DNA from: Chitinophaga deserti
GTDB taxonomy: Bacteria > Bacteroidota > Bacteroidia > Chitinophagales > Chitinophagaceae
Assembly: GCF_003149455.1 (NCBI RefSeq)
Contig: NZ_QFFK01000013.1
Span: forward strand, 62,001 to 126,000
Direction: 5' to 3'
DNA: 64,000 nt
Shown here: piece after piece, positions 33,192 to 42,421 of the stretch
How positions within the stretch are numbered: the first letter of the stretch is position 1
How the letters are laid out: each line of letters opens with the position of its first letter
Notes under the pieces: model-generated
What the model was told of the DNA's origin: nothing
Seen by the model: the letters and a program-made list of their open reading frames with translations, nothing else
Database searches by the model: none
Position numbers and translations under genes: made by a program

Positions 33192-34577
33192 ATGATCCGC
33201 CATGCTTTGTGGGCTTTAGCCCTGTTGACCGTTGTTTCCTGCTCCAAAAAACCGAAAGTGGAACAACCCGGCCCTTCCCTGCCGCCCCCTACCGGTAAAC
33301 CGTTCACTACCGCCAAAGGCGCAGTAGCCGGTACCGTTGCCACCGCCGTGATCGGTGCTGCGGGTGGACAGCTTCAATCAACCGACGGACAAGTCCGTAT
33401 CCAGGTCCCCGCCGGCGCCGTAGCCGGAGACCAGAACTTCAGTATCCAGGCAGTATCAAATACCCTGCGGCCCGACAGGCCCCTGGTTGCCTACCGCCTC
33501 CTCCCCGAAAACGTGACCTTTACCAAGCCGGTGAATGTTACCATTGCCTACGAGCCCTCCGCCCTTACAGCAGGCAGCGAAGAGATGCTCATGCTGGCCT
33601 GGCAAACGGCAGACGGCACCTGGCGCCCTCTCCCCACTTCGCTCAACAAAACTGCGCATACCGTAACCGCGCCGGTAACGCACTTCTGCGACCTCGCTTT
33701 CTACGAACAGTTCGAGCTGTTTGCGGCTAAAACCGAGATCAGGGCCGGACAGGAAGTAGCGCTCCGCTGTGGTGTGCAGGAGATCAACCTGAACCAGGAT
33801 TCCCTGCTGGCACCTATCGAGCATAAGGTAGATGATGCCACTTTTGGCCGTACCGTGGTCAGCAATTACTCCATGATACACGACAAGTATGTAACCCGCG
33901 CCACCGGCTGGAAAGTACTCAGCGGCCCGGGAACGGTTACCGCCCAGAAGAACCCTTTCGGTATCGAGGGGAATGCCGTGTACAAAGCGCCCGCCACCGT
34001 AACCGGTGTTACCACCGCCATCGTGGAAGTAACGCTGGAAGGCCTCATCGGACTGAAAGACCCCAATTCCCCCAACGGCATCCGTAAACCGGAAAAGCTT
34101 GTACTCCGCCAGCCCATTCAGCTGGTACCGGAAGCTGCTGCCACTTTTATGAAAATTGAAATAGACGGGGAAGTAATCATGATCGCTCCCCAACAGGCCA
34201 TGTTTGCCAACTATGATAACGATCTGGCACTCTTTGATGTGGAAGCGCCTAACAACTTCAACTGCCAGGTATCGCTTACAAATCCCAAAATCGGGACATG
34301 GCCCTGTGGTCCGCAGAACGGAGCAGTCACCGAAGCTTACGTGACTTTACAAAAGAGCACTAACGATTTCATGGCTTCCATGTTCTGTGAAGAAGTGGGC
34401 GGGCAGCCGGTTTCGAAACATTCTGCCGGAAAACTCATCATTTCCAAAGTAGGCAATGCCAATGAGCCGATTGAAGGTGTTTTCACCGGCACCCTCTATA
34501 AAAGTAGAAGCGTAGTGGGCTGCGACTATGAGACCCATTCCGTAAAAATAACCTTCCGCTTCCTGCGGTTTGTCTGA
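33192..34577 (+). CDS. Lipoprotein with ZU5-like domain
   Basis: This 461-aa surface lipoprotein has signal peptide MIRHALWALALLTVVSC (Cys17) and a Pro-rich spacer. At residues about 50-170 it has a beta-domain with the ZU5 signature: IGAAGGQLQSTDGQVRI, VPAGAVAGDQNF and the domain end VTHFCDLAFY. In eukaryotic ZU5 and GAIN proteins an HF[S/T] at that position is an autoproteolysis site; here it reads HFC. The C-terminal ~280 residues are beta-rich and unassigned. Such lipoproteins in Bacteroidota are of unknown function. A terminator follows at 34603. Confidence 0.65.
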   Translation: MIRHALWALALLTVVSCSKKPKVEQPGPSLPPPTGKPFTTAKGAVAGTVATAVIGAAGGQLQSTDGQVRIQVPAGAVAGDQNFSIQAVSNTLRPDRPLVAYRLLPENVTFTKPVNVTIAYEPSALTAGSEEMLMLAWQTADGTWRPLPTSLNKTAHTVTAPVTHFCDLAFYEQFELFAAKTEIRAGQEVALRCGVQEINLNQDSLLAPIEHKVDDATFGRTVVSNYSMIHDKYVTRATGWKVLSGPGTVTAQKNPFGIEGNAVYKAPATVTGVTTAIVEVTLEGLIGLKDPNSPNGIRKPEKLVLRQPIQLVPEAAATFMKIEIDGEVIMIAPQQAMFANYDNDLALFDVEAPNNFNCQVSLTNPKIGTWPCGPQNGAVTEAYVTLQKSTNDFMASMFCEEVGGQPVSKHSAGKLIISKVGNANEPIEGVFTGTLYKSRSVVGCDYETHSVKITFRFLRFV

Positions 34578-34602
34578 TACCAGTTTACCTACACTGTAAG
34601 GC

Positions 34603-34630
34603 AACGGCCCCCATTGCGGGGGCCGTTTTC
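34603..34630 (+). terminator. Rho-independent terminator
   Basis: AACGGCCCCC (34603-34612) pairs perfectly with GGGGGCCGTT (34618-34627), with a 5-nt loop and TTTT at the end. It lies 26 nt after the ZU5-like lipoprotein stop. Confidence 0.85.
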
Positions 34631-34677
34631 CGTTTGTGTAATACCCTATATTTGCCCCATACCGAAACGCTGACGCC

Positions 34678-35415
34678 ATGCAACAAAACAAATACGACGA
34701 CCCGGAATTCTTCCTTCAGTACAGCCGGATGCCACGCTCCACACAGGGCCTGAACGCGGCAGGCGAATGGTCTGTCCTGAGAAAAATGCTGCCGCCGCTG
34801 GAAGGGAAAACCGTGCTCGACCTGGGCTGCGGTTTCGGATGGCATTGCCGCTACGCACGCGAGCAGGGTGCAGCGCAGGTAACCGGGATAGATATTTCAG
34901 AAAAGATGCTGGAACAGGCGCGGCAGGCTACCAGCGACGAGGCCATCACTTACCGCCGCCTCGCCATAGAAGACATCGATTACCCCGCAGGTTCGTTTGA
35001 CGTAGTGCTCAGTTCCCTTGCCCTGCATTACGTAGCACCCTATGCCGATGTATGCCGTAAGGTTTTCAGCTGCCTGCAGCCCGGCGGATCGTTCGTGCTC
35101 TCTACCGAGCATCCCATTTTTACCGCCCTTCCGCAGCAGGACTGGTACACCGATGCAGCCGGTAAACGCCTTCACTGGCCGGTGGATCGTTACCAGGACC
35201 AGGGCCTCCGCCATACTACCTTCCTAGGCCATACCGTGGCTAAATATCACCGTACACTGGAAGCGCTGCTTAACGGTTTACTCGAAGCCGGGTTCCAACT
35301 GCAATCCGTTGCCGAGCCGCAGCCTACGGCAGAAATCCTCGCCGCATATCCTGAGATGCAGGACGAAACCCGCCGCCCCATTTTCCTCCTTGTTGCAGCT
35401 TTAAAACCCTTCTAA
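34678..35415 (+). CDS. Class I SAM-dependent methyltransferase
   Basis: This 245-aa cytoplasmic protein has a typical Rossmann-type methyltransferase core: motif I VLDLGCGFGWHC (about residues 47-58), the acidic residue in TGIDISEKML, motif II/III around FDVVLSSLALHYV and LQPGGSFVLSTEHP. It resembles UbiE/COQ5-like small-molecule methyltransferases. The substrate is unknown. It is monocistronic between a terminator and the acyltransferase gene. Confidence 0.88.
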   Translation: MQQNKYDDPEFFLQYSRMPRSTQGLNAAGEWSVLRKMLPPLEGKTVLDLGCGFGWHCRYAREQGAAQVTGIDISEKMLEQARQATSDEAITYRRLAIEDIDYPAGSFDVVLSSLALHYVAPYADVCRKVFSCLQPGGSFVLSTEHPIFTALPQQDWYTDAAGKRLHWPVDRYQDQGLRHTTFLGHTVAKYHRTLEALLNGLLEAGFQLQSVAEPQPTAEILAAYPEMQDETRRPIFLLVAALKPF

Positions 35416-35518
35416 GCAGGTAACGGTTGATGCAGTTGGTCAAAGCACAGGTGCGGATGGTCAATCGGAGGGGCTATAACATACGGGGAGCGGGTAAGTT
35501 TGTAGCAAATCCTGCCGT

Positions 35519-36706
35519 ATGGAAACATTTAAACGCCAAAGTTACCTCGACTGGCTCCGCGTTGCCGCTATTGCCGGAGTGCTCCTTTACCATGCCGCCC
35601 GGCCTTTTATGGTCGATGATCCCTGGCATATCAACAATGCCGCGGGCAGTGAGGTACTGTCGGAGTTCGCTTTCTGGCTGAGCCGCTTCCGCATGCATCT
35701 GCTGTTCTTTATCTCCGGGGCGGTAACCTGGTTTATGATGCGGCGGCGTACGGCAGGACAGTTTGTGGGATTGCGGTTACGCAGGCTGTTTATTCCGCTG
35801 GCGGCAGGCATGTTCCTCATTGTACCGCCGCAGGTGTATATGGAGCGGGTGGCGCAGGGGTTTACGGGAAACTTCCTTGATTTTTACGGATCGGTGCTGC
35901 GGTTTGAGCCATACCCTGCGGGGAATTTCAGCTGGCATCACCTCTGGTTCATCGCTTACCTGTTCCTGTACGATCTGCTGCTGGCGCCCTTCTTTGCCTG
36001 GGCCGTATCCCCCAAAGGAAAAGCCTTCGCGGAAAAGCTCCGCTGGCTGGCAAAAGGGTACCGGGTGTACTGGCTTATTGTACCTTCTGTTATTTGGTTC
36101 TCTGCCATGGTATTGCCTTACCCTTCCACCAACGATCTCATCCACGATTATTGCTATTTCTTGTACTGGATGCTGTTTGTGATTGCAGGGTTCATCTGTA
36201 TGATGCAGCCTGCACTCATGGAAAGCCTGGAGCGGAACCGCAGGGTTTCACTTACCATGGCCTTTATCCTGCTGCTGGGCATCAATTATCTGCGGTGGAA
36301 CGATATTGAACTGGAAAACTGGCTGCCCGACTGGCAAACCAACCCCGTTACTTACCTGTACCTGGCGCGGTGGCCCCTGCTGTCGTGGATGTGGGTGCTG
36401 GCGATAACGGGTTATGGGAAACGGTACCTCTCCGCCCTGCGGCCCGTGCCGGATTATGTGAACCAGTCGGTTTACCCGTTCTACATCCTGCACCAGACCA
36501 TCATCGTCATCATCGCCTATTACGTGGTAAAAACCGATGATACCATCGGCATGAAATATATCTTCGTCACCATCACCTCCCTGCTGGCATCGGTGCTCAT
36601 CATTCACCTGTTCATAAGGCCGTTTGCCTGGGTGCGCTTCCTCATGGGAATGAAGGTGACGAAGCGGCAGGTAAAAGAGCCTGTAGCGCAGCCGCAGATG
36701 TCCTGA
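35519..36706 (+). CDS. Membrane acyltransferase (acyltransferase-3 / OpgC-like family)
   Basis: This 395-aa integral-membrane protein has about ten helices. The N-terminus YLDWLRVAAIAGVLLYHAARP carries the family's catalytic His after the first helix. Further landmarks are FWLSRFRMHLLFFISG and WHHLWFIAYLFLYDLL. The family moves acetyl, succinyl or other acyl groups onto glycans or lipids at the membrane. The next genes are a LytS-type kinase and LytTR regulator, 21 nt downstream. Confidence 0.85.
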   Translation: METFKRQSYLDWLRVAAIAGVLLYHAARPFMVDDPWHINNAAGSEVLSEFAFWLSRFRMHLLFFISGAVTWFMMRRRTAGQFVGLRLRRLFIPLAAGMFLIVPPQVYMERVAQGFTGNFLDFYGSVLRFEPYPAGNFSWHHLWFIAYLFLYDLLLAPFFAWAVSPKGKAFAEKLRWLAKGYRVYWLIVPSVIWFSAMVLPYPSTNDLIHDYCYFLYWMLFVIAGFICMMQPALMESLERNRRVSLTMAFILLLGINYLRWNDIELENWLPDWQTNPVTYLYLARWPLLSWMWVLAITGYGKRYLSALRPVPDYVNQSVYPFYILHQTIIVIIAYYVVKTDDTIGMKYIFVTITSLLASVLIIHLFIRPFAWVRFLMGMKVTKRQVKEPVAQPQMS

Positions 36707-36727
36707 AATTGATTTAAATTGAATGAT

Positions 36728-37738
36728 ATGAAAGGCAGATACTGGAAATGGTTCTTCCCTCCCCTGTACGGACTTTGCATCTACGCCAGCATGCGGCTGG
36801 TGAACGATGTGATCTCCGAATCCCGCTTCTGGGAGCGGCACTGGAGTATCAATGCCATAGAGATAGGTACCTGTCTTACCCTCAACTACTTCTATTTTTA
36901 CGTATTGGGCCGCCTGCTGCAGAAGCACCTCCGCTCCGGCCGCAGCGCACCGCTGAAAGAAATGGCGGAAGCCTTTCTCTATATAGAACTGATTTCGTCG
37001 GTAACGCTGATTCCCATGGCGGCGCTTACGGATGATGGCTGCCAGTGGTATGATGTGATTAATATCTACCTGATCCCCGCATTGTATTTGTTATTGTATT
37101 ATGCCATAGCCCGTGGCAATGCATGGGTGCGCAGGAGTTATGAGCAGCAGCTGCTGATAGAGCAGATCAATAACGACCGGTTGCAGACGGAGTTACGTTT
37201 CCTCAAAGCGCAATACCATCCGCATTTCCTGTTCAATGCCCTTAACACCGTGTACTTCCAGATGGATGATGATGTGCCGCAGGCCAAGCATACCATTACC
37301 GCCCTATCCGACCTGCTCCGCTACCAGCTGTACGACCGCCAGCAAACCGTACCGGTAAGCCGTGAACTGCAGCACCTCGAAGCCTACATCGGCCTGCAAC
37401 GCGAAAGGATGAACGAGCACCTGCGCCTTAATGTACACTTCGATCCGCAGCTGGATGCACAACACATCTACCCGCTACTCCTGCTGCCACTGGTCGAAAA
37501 CGCATTCAAATACGCAGGCGGAGATTACTGGATAGATATCAAAGCTGCACTGGAAGGCAATGCCATCCGCTTTACCGCAGCCAATGCCAAACCTGCTATT
37601 GCCACTACCGGGAAGGAAGGCGGCATCGGACTGGAGAACCTCCGCAGGCGGCTGGAGCTGCTTTATCCGGGCAGGCACAGTCTGGCCATAGATAACCAGC
37701 CGGATCATTTTACCGTGACTTTAAAAATCGAATTATGA
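36728..37738 (+). CDS. LytS/YesM-type sensor histidine kinase
   Basis: This histidine kinase is about 336 aa. I chose the ATG at 36728 since the only upstream initiator is a TTG. The N-terminal ~135 residues hold about four membrane helices. The kinase core begins LRFLKAQYHPHFLFNALNTV, the phospho-acceptor motif of the His_kinase (LytS) family, followed by the N-box LVENAFKYAGG and G-box GGIGLENLRRRLELLYPG. It pairs with the LytTR regulator whose ATG overlaps its stop. Such pairs in Bacteroidota respond to envelope or nutrient signals. Confidence 0.92.
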   Translation: MKGRYWKWFFPPLYGLCIYASMRLVNDVISESRFWERHWSINAIEIGTCLTLNYFYFYVLGRLLQKHLRSGRSAPLKEMAEAFLYIELISSVTLIPMAALTDDGCQWYDVINIYLIPALYLLLYYAIARGNAWVRRSYEQQLLIEQINNDRLQTELRFLKAQYHPHFLFNALNTVYFQMDDDVPQAKHTITALSDLLRYQLYDRQQTVPVSRELQHLEAYIGLQRERMNEHLRLNVHFDPQLDAQHIYPLLLLPLVENAFKYAGGDYWIDIKAALEGNAIRFTAANAKPAIATTGKEGGIGLENLRRRLELLYPGRHSLAIDNQPDHFTVTLKIEL

Positions 37739-38439
37739 AGATACGCTGCGCTATTACCGACGATGAACCGCAGGCCCGTAAAGGCCTGAAAGGTTATGTG
37801 GAGCAGATCCCTTTCCTGGAGCTGGCCGGCGTATGTGAAGATGCCGTGGCGCTCAATGAGCTGCTGCGAACACAGGAAATAGACCTTCTTTTCCTCGACA
37901 TCGAAATGCCGTATATCAGCGGCATCGATCTGCTGAAAAGCTTGCCCCGCCCGCCCAAAGTGATCTTCACTACGGCCTTCGAACAATATGCCCTGAAAGG
38001 CTTTGAGCTGGAAGCGGTGGATTACCTGCTGAAGCCCATCCCTTTCGACCGGTTCCTGAAAGCCGTGAACCGCGCGCATGATCTGCTGGCATCACAACCA
38101 CAATCAACCGTACCCGATCATCTCTTCATCCGTACCGATGAGAAGCTGGTACGCATTGAATGGGCTGATATTCTATATGTGGAAGGAATGGAAAACTATG
38201 TGCGTATCCATACCACGCAAGGCACGCATATCACCCATGCCACTCTCAAATCAGTACTGGATCATCTCCCCGATCCTCCATTCCTGCAGACCCATAAATC
38301 CTATATCGTGAACTCCGCGAAGATCACCGGCATTGAAGGCAATGTAATTGAGCTGGGAAAGGTACAGGTGCCGCTTTCCCGCACGTTGAAGGAGGCCGTA
38401 CTGGAGCGGCTCCTGCGCGACAGGTTACTGAAGAAATAA
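37735..38439 (+). CDS. LytTR-family response regulator
   Basis: This 234-aa protein has an N-terminal receiver domain with phospho-acceptor Asp55 (LLFLDIEMPYISG) and acidic pair at D9/D10. The C-terminal LytTR DNA-binding domain (about 130-232) contains IEWADILYVEGMENYVRIH and FLQTHKSYIVN. Its start codon overlaps the kinase stop (ATGA), so the two are translationally coupled. It likely binds short direct repeats in target promoters. Targets are not evident. Confidence 0.95.
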   Translation: MKIRCAITDDEPQARKGLKGYVEQIPFLELAGVCEDAVALNELLRTQEIDLLFLDIEMPYISGIDLLKSLPRPPKVIFTTAFEQYALKGFELEAVDYLLKPIPFDRFLKAVNRAHDLLASQPQSTVPDHLFIRTDEKLVRIEWADILYVEGMENYVRIHTTQGTHITHATLKSVLDHLPDPPFLQTHKSYIVNSAKITGIEGNVIELGKVQVPLSRTLKEAVLERLLRDRLLKK

Positions 38440-38631
38440 TACTAACGTCACCAATTCCCTTGAATTTCTTACAATTACTCCTTCATTAACTCTTTCAGCT
38501 ACCACACTATAGCCCACAATCCCGCATTCATTGTACTTCCTGACGTTGCATAAGCTCTCCTTTTTCGATCCCTTTCCTGAAGGTGAATTAATGGGAAAAA
38601 GACTGTAATTTGAAAGCTCAAACCCTTATTC

Positions 38632-39441
38632 ATGAGTGAACCCATTGCTACCGGCAGGGCACGTATGCCCGAAGGCACCGCACCCGTACTCGACCGCAGA
38701 ACCGTTGAAGCCGACAACCACAACCTGCTGCCCCTGCTGCAACCCGGCATGCGCGTACTGGATGCAGGATGCGGTACCGGTGCCATTACATCCGGTATTG
38801 CGGCACGCGTAGCGCCCGGAGGCTCCGTAACGGGTATTGATACAGGAGAAGCCCTCATCACCCAGGCGCAGCATAACTTTGCCGGAGTGCAGGGTTTACA
38901 GTTTGAAGTAGCCGATATCCATACCTACGCGCCCGCAGAAAAGTTTGACCTCATCACTTCTGCCCGGGTGCTGCAATGGCTCCCTGATCCCCTGCAAACC
39001 CTCCGCAGCATGAAGGCCCTCCTTCGCCCCGGAGGGATGATTGCCATTCTCGATTACAACCATGAAAAGATAACCTGGGACCCTGCCCCTCCGACATCCA
39101 TGCGCCGCTTCTACGATGCCTTCCTGCAATGGCGGACCGATGCCGGGTTCGATAACCGTATAGCCGATCGGTTGCTGCACCTCTTTCGTGAAACCGGTCT
39201 CACCCACATCACCACCCAGGCCTGCCATGAAACTTCCACCACCGGTACACCCGACTGGGAAGCCACCGCCGGCATCTGGACCAAAGTAGCCGCCTCCCGC
39301 GGGGTACAGCTGGTAAATGACGGATACATCACTGAAGCGGAGCGCCTTGCGGCTATGGAAGATTATAATGCGTGGGTTGCTAATACAGGGCAAACTATGC
39401 AGCTATATTTACTGGCTGTAAGTGGGAGGAATGTGGAATAA
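38632..39441 (+). CDS. Class I SAM-dependent methyltransferase
   Basis: This 269-aa protein has motif I VLDAGCGTGAITS, acidic residue in GIDTGEALI, motif II around FDLITSARVLQWLPDP and motif III LRPGGMIAILDYN. It is of the small-molecule methyltransferase type. It is about 190 nt downstream of the LytTR regulator and not clearly in its operon. The substrate is unknown. Confidence 0.88.
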   Translation: MSEPIATGRARMPEGTAPVLDRRTVEADNHNLLPLLQPGMRVLDAGCGTGAITSGIAARVAPGGSVTGIDTGEALITQAQHNFAGVQGLQFEVADIHTYAPAEKFDLITSARVLQWLPDPLQTLRSMKALLRPGGMIAILDYNHEKITWDPAPPTSMRRFYDAFLQWRTDAGFDNRIADRLLHLFRETGLTHITTQACHETSTTGTPDWEATAGIWTKVAASRGVQLVNDGYITEAERLAAMEDYNAWVANTGQTMQLYLLAVSGRNVE

Positions 39442-39537
39442 ATACAGCAGGATATTGGCGTGCTATTTCTGATGGGAGAGTTCATATGAAAAAGCCTCTC
39501 CCTGGGAGGCTGACCTTGCGGGTAGCATGGCGAAAAG

Positions 39538-40797
39538 CTAAAACTCCTCCCCAAACACCACCGTCCCATCCGTCTTTGAGAACTGAACGGAGTTAACGGC
39601 GCCGGTACCATCGAAGCGGTAGCTGATGCCTACCAGCTCCCCTGCCGGCTTAACGTACTTATAGTGGAACGCTTCCTTACCATTAACGAATATCCGGGCA
39701 TCGCGCCCCTTCACTTCACAGCGCACTTTCACCCACTCGCTTACCTCACAGCCAAGGCCGGATAAGTCGGTGCCCATGGCTACGAACATGGTATCACCTA
39801 CCATGAGGGACATATCCCCCACGCAGCCGGGTTTCGCTAAGGGAATGATGTAAGCGCCAACCGTACCGTGAATGACGATGCGGATACCGCCGCAAACTGC
39901 GGAGCCTTGTATGTATTCGCTGCGCAACTCCGTTTCGAGAATGAAATCATCGGCACTAAGGCTCTTCATGTGATCGATGTAATACATCTTCACCAGCGGT
40001 GGTTTGGGCTGCATGTTAATGTTGCGGGCTGCCAGTTGCTGTGGTGTAAGGCGCAATACACCGTCGCGGATCGTTTCTGATGCGGGGTAATACACCGGCA
40101 CGGGCTCCTGCTCTACGGCGGTAAGCCAGCCTTCTGAAGGAATAATTAGATCCTGCTCCTGCACGATATCGCGGCCTACTAGCAACTTGGCCTTGAAGTG
40201 GCCGGGGTAGTAATATATGGATGTATAGACTTTGCCGTTGGAGGGTACGGGGAAGCGGCGCTTCGGGTCCCACGACTGCTGAATGAATACCGAATCACCT
40301 CCCGCGGCACCTGCATCGTAATGGAACACCACGGAATTGGGAATCCCTTTCGCCAGGGGCTCCATGGAAAAGCTAAAAGCGCCCTTATTACGGACGGGCT
40401 GCCCTTTCAGCCAGCGCATCCCCTGCCAGCCCGCCAGCAATACCAGCATGAGTACAGCAGCCCATATTAAAGGCTTCCGGCGGGGAGGTGCTCCTGCCAG
40501 CGGGGCGTCCTTTTCATCGGGTTCGCCACCGGAGAGCTGCTGCTTCAGCTCCCGCCAACCGGCATGCCCGGCAAAACGGGCAAGGGTGTTGAGCGTGGTG
40601 ATCGAAGGCATACTGTCGTACTTCACTTTACCCCAAACGCGTTTAAGCGTACTAACGCTGAGCAGCACTCCCGTTTCCTCCTGGATGCGGGCGCTGAGGG
40701 TTTCAAAATCGCCCCGCTGCCAGTCGCCGCTATGGCCCCAGCCCATCCGGAGCGCAATCTGCCGGCAGCATTCCTGTAATACCTCCTGATTATTCAC
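39538..40797 (-). CDS. Membrane-anchored HTH protein with extracytoplasmic ConA-like domain
   Basis: This 419-aa protein starts at a GTG (40797). The N-terminal ~95 residues look like a cytoplasmic DNA-binding domain of a Bacteroidota-specific type (WGHSGDWQRGDFETLSARI, then VSTLKRVWGKVKY and PSITTLNTLARFAG). One membrane helix follows (about 109-127, LIWAAVLMLVLLAGWQGM). The outside part ends in a ConA/LamG-like beta-sandwich (about 280-419, DDFILETELRSEY, WVKVRCEVKGRDARIFVNGK). It is divergent from a secreted ConA-like gene at 40927, which is the likely target. A one-component transmembrane sensor like ToxR or CadC is the obvious analogy; that is inference. Confidence 0.65.
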   Translation of the reverse strand: MNNQEVLQECCRQIALRMGWGHSGDWQRGDFETLSARIQEETGVLLSVSTLKRVWGKVKYDSMPSITTLNTLARFAGHAGWRELKQQLSGGEPDEKDAPLAGAPPRRKPLIWAAVLMLVLLAGWQGMRWLKGQPVRNKGAFSFSMEPLAKGIPNSVVFHYDAGAAGGDSVFIQQSWDPKRRFPVPSNGKVYTSIYYYPGHFKAKLLVGRDIVQEQDLIIPSEGWLTAVEQEPVPVYYPASETIRDGVLRLTPQQLAARNINMQPKPPLVKMYYIDHMKSLSADDFILETELRSEYIQGSAVCGGIRIVIHGTVGAYIIPLAKPGCVGDMSLMVGDTMFVAMGTDLSGLGCEVSEWVKVRCEVKGRDARIFVNGKEAFHYKYVKPAGELVGISYRFDGTGAVNSVQFSKTDGTVVFGEEF

Positions 40798-40926
40798 AAC
40801 TGGAAATCAATGATTTAAGAATTTGAACCTGGTTTGAACACGATTGGTCAGTGGTTGGGCAGTCACTTTTATCCGGGGAATTTATCTTGCCACTGATCCT
40901 TCCCACAAATTACAAATTTCAATTCC

Positions 40927-42003
40927 ATGCACCGCACCCTGTTCATTTTTCTTTGTCTGACCGCTTACCATGCTTTTGGCACTACGCCCGTACCCTTCGA
41001 TTCTCCCCGCTGGAAATTTGATGCAAAAACCGCGGTGCGGGAAACCCGTTTCGGACAGGAAGCCCTCCGCCTGCAGGGAGGCTTCGCGTTACTGGCGGAT
41101 GCTGATTTTAAGAACGGGGTTATCAGCTTCGACATCTCTGTGAAAAAGGCGCGTTACTTCCCCGCTATACAGTTCCGTATGCAGGGCGCGGGACAGTTTG
41201 AAGAGTTTTACCTGCGCCCCCACCAGAGCGGCAACCCCGATGCCATGCAATATACCCCGGTGTATAACGGGCTTGGCGGCTGGCAGCTGTACCATGGCCC
41301 GGGATATACCAATGCCGCGCCCCTGCCGTTCGACCGCTGGCTGCATGTGAAGATCGTGGTGAATGAGCGGGAGGCGGAAGTGTATTTTGATGATCAGCCT
41401 GAGCCGATACTCTTTATATCGCGGTTAAAAAGAACGCCTGCCGCGGGCATGATCTCCCTTGCCAACCCCTGGCCTGAAGATGTCTGGTACAGCAATGTGA
41501 TCATAACGCCGGAAGCGGCGCCCGTTATTAAAAGTAAGTCCAAACCTTTCCCTCCGCTGCCTGCAGGAACCATTACCCAATGGGAAGTGTCGGCTCCGTT
41601 CAGCGAAAAATTGCTCGCCGGTGTAACCACCCTCTCCTCCGCCCTCCATTCTCCTCTTTCCTGGGTTACACTGGCAGCTGATGAAGCCGGAACGGCAGAC
41701 CTTTCTATACTGAGCGCTGTTTCGAAAGACAGCAATACCGTGTTCGTAAAAACTACTATCACCTCGGCCCGCGACGAGATCCGGAAGTTCTCTTTCGGAT
41801 TCTCGGACCGGGTTAGACTGTATTGTAACGGAAAACTGCTATATGCGGGAGAAGACAACTTTCAGTCGCGCGATTACCGCTTCCTCGGTACCATTGGTTA
41901 TTTCGATGCGGTGTGGCTGGATCTGAAGAAAGGCCCCAACGAGGTCTGGATGGCCATTTCCGAGAACTTCGGGGGCTGGGGTGTGAAAGCCCGGCTGGAG
42001 TAA
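40927..42003 (+). CDS. Secreted ConA/LamG-like protein
   Basis: This 358-aa protein has a signal peptide (MHRTLFIFLCLTAYHAFG) and a first beta-sandwich of ConA type (about 25-200): FKNGVISFDISVKKARYF, FEEFYLRPHQSG, WLHVKIVVNEREAEVYFDD and AGMISL. A second beta domain follows (about 215-358, ending WMAISENFGGWGVKARLE). No catalytic residues are obvious, so a glycan-binding or DUF1080-like role is likely. It is divergent from the HTH/ConA membrane protein; the 129-nt spacer would hold both promoters. Confidence 0.65.
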   Translation: MHRTLFIFLCLTAYHAFGTTPVPFDSPRWKFDAKTAVRETRFGQEALRLQGGFALLADADFKNGVISFDISVKKARYFPAIQFRMQGAGQFEEFYLRPHQSGNPDAMQYTPVYNGLGGWQLYHGPGYTNAAPLPFDRWLHVKIVVNEREAEVYFDDQPEPILFISRLKRTPAAGMISLANPWPEDVWYSNVIITPEAAPVIKSKSKPFPPLPAGTITQWEVSAPFSEKLLAGVTTLSSALHSPLSWVTLAADEAGTADLSILSAVSKDSNTVFVKTTITSARDEIRKFSFGFSDRVRLYCNGKLLYAGEDNFQSRDYRFLGTIGYFDAVWLDLKKGPNEVWMAISENFGGWGVKARLE

Positions 42004-42098
42004 CAACAAAAGACGCAGGCATTGGCGCGTTTCCCCTGTGGGATTGTCGCGTTATGCCTGCGTTTACTTTGCGGAAACAGGTTAATTTCAGGTATTAA

Positions 42099-42416
42099 AT
42101 GATGATTAAATCCTTCTTCATGAATACCACCACTGCACCTCCCAAAGGGACCATTAAAGCACGCTTTACCGCCAAACTGGTGAAGAGCGAAAACAAAGGC
42201 GGCTGGACCTACCTCATCTGGCCGGAATCCGTTGCCTTCTTCGGCACCCGTGGCCTCGTAAAGGTCCGGGGAAAGATAGACGGGCACGTTTTCCAAAGCT
42301 CCTTTATGGCATTGGGCAACGGTACCCACAAACTACCTGTTAAAGCGGAACTGCGCAGCCTGCTGAATAAATCTGCCGGAGATACCGTAACGGTATCACT
42401 GGAAGAAAGGCTCTGA
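42099..42416 (+). CDS. DUF1905-family protein
   Basis: This protein of about 105 aa is a single small beta-domain of the DUF1905 type: the core runs IKARFTAKLVKSENKGGW to VRGKIDGHVFQSSFMALG and KAELRSLLNKSAGDTVTVSL. I kept the first ATG (42099) because AGG lies upstream; 42120 would remove seven residues outside the domain. Members often fuse to YdeI-type domains; here it is free-standing. Function is not established. Confidence 0.8.
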   Translation: MMIKSFFMNTTTAPPKGTIKARFTAKLVKSENKGGWTYLIWPESVAFFGTRGLVKVRGKIDGHVFQSSFMALGNGTHKLPVKAELRSLLNKSAGDTVTVSLEERL

Positions 42417-42421
42417 GCATT

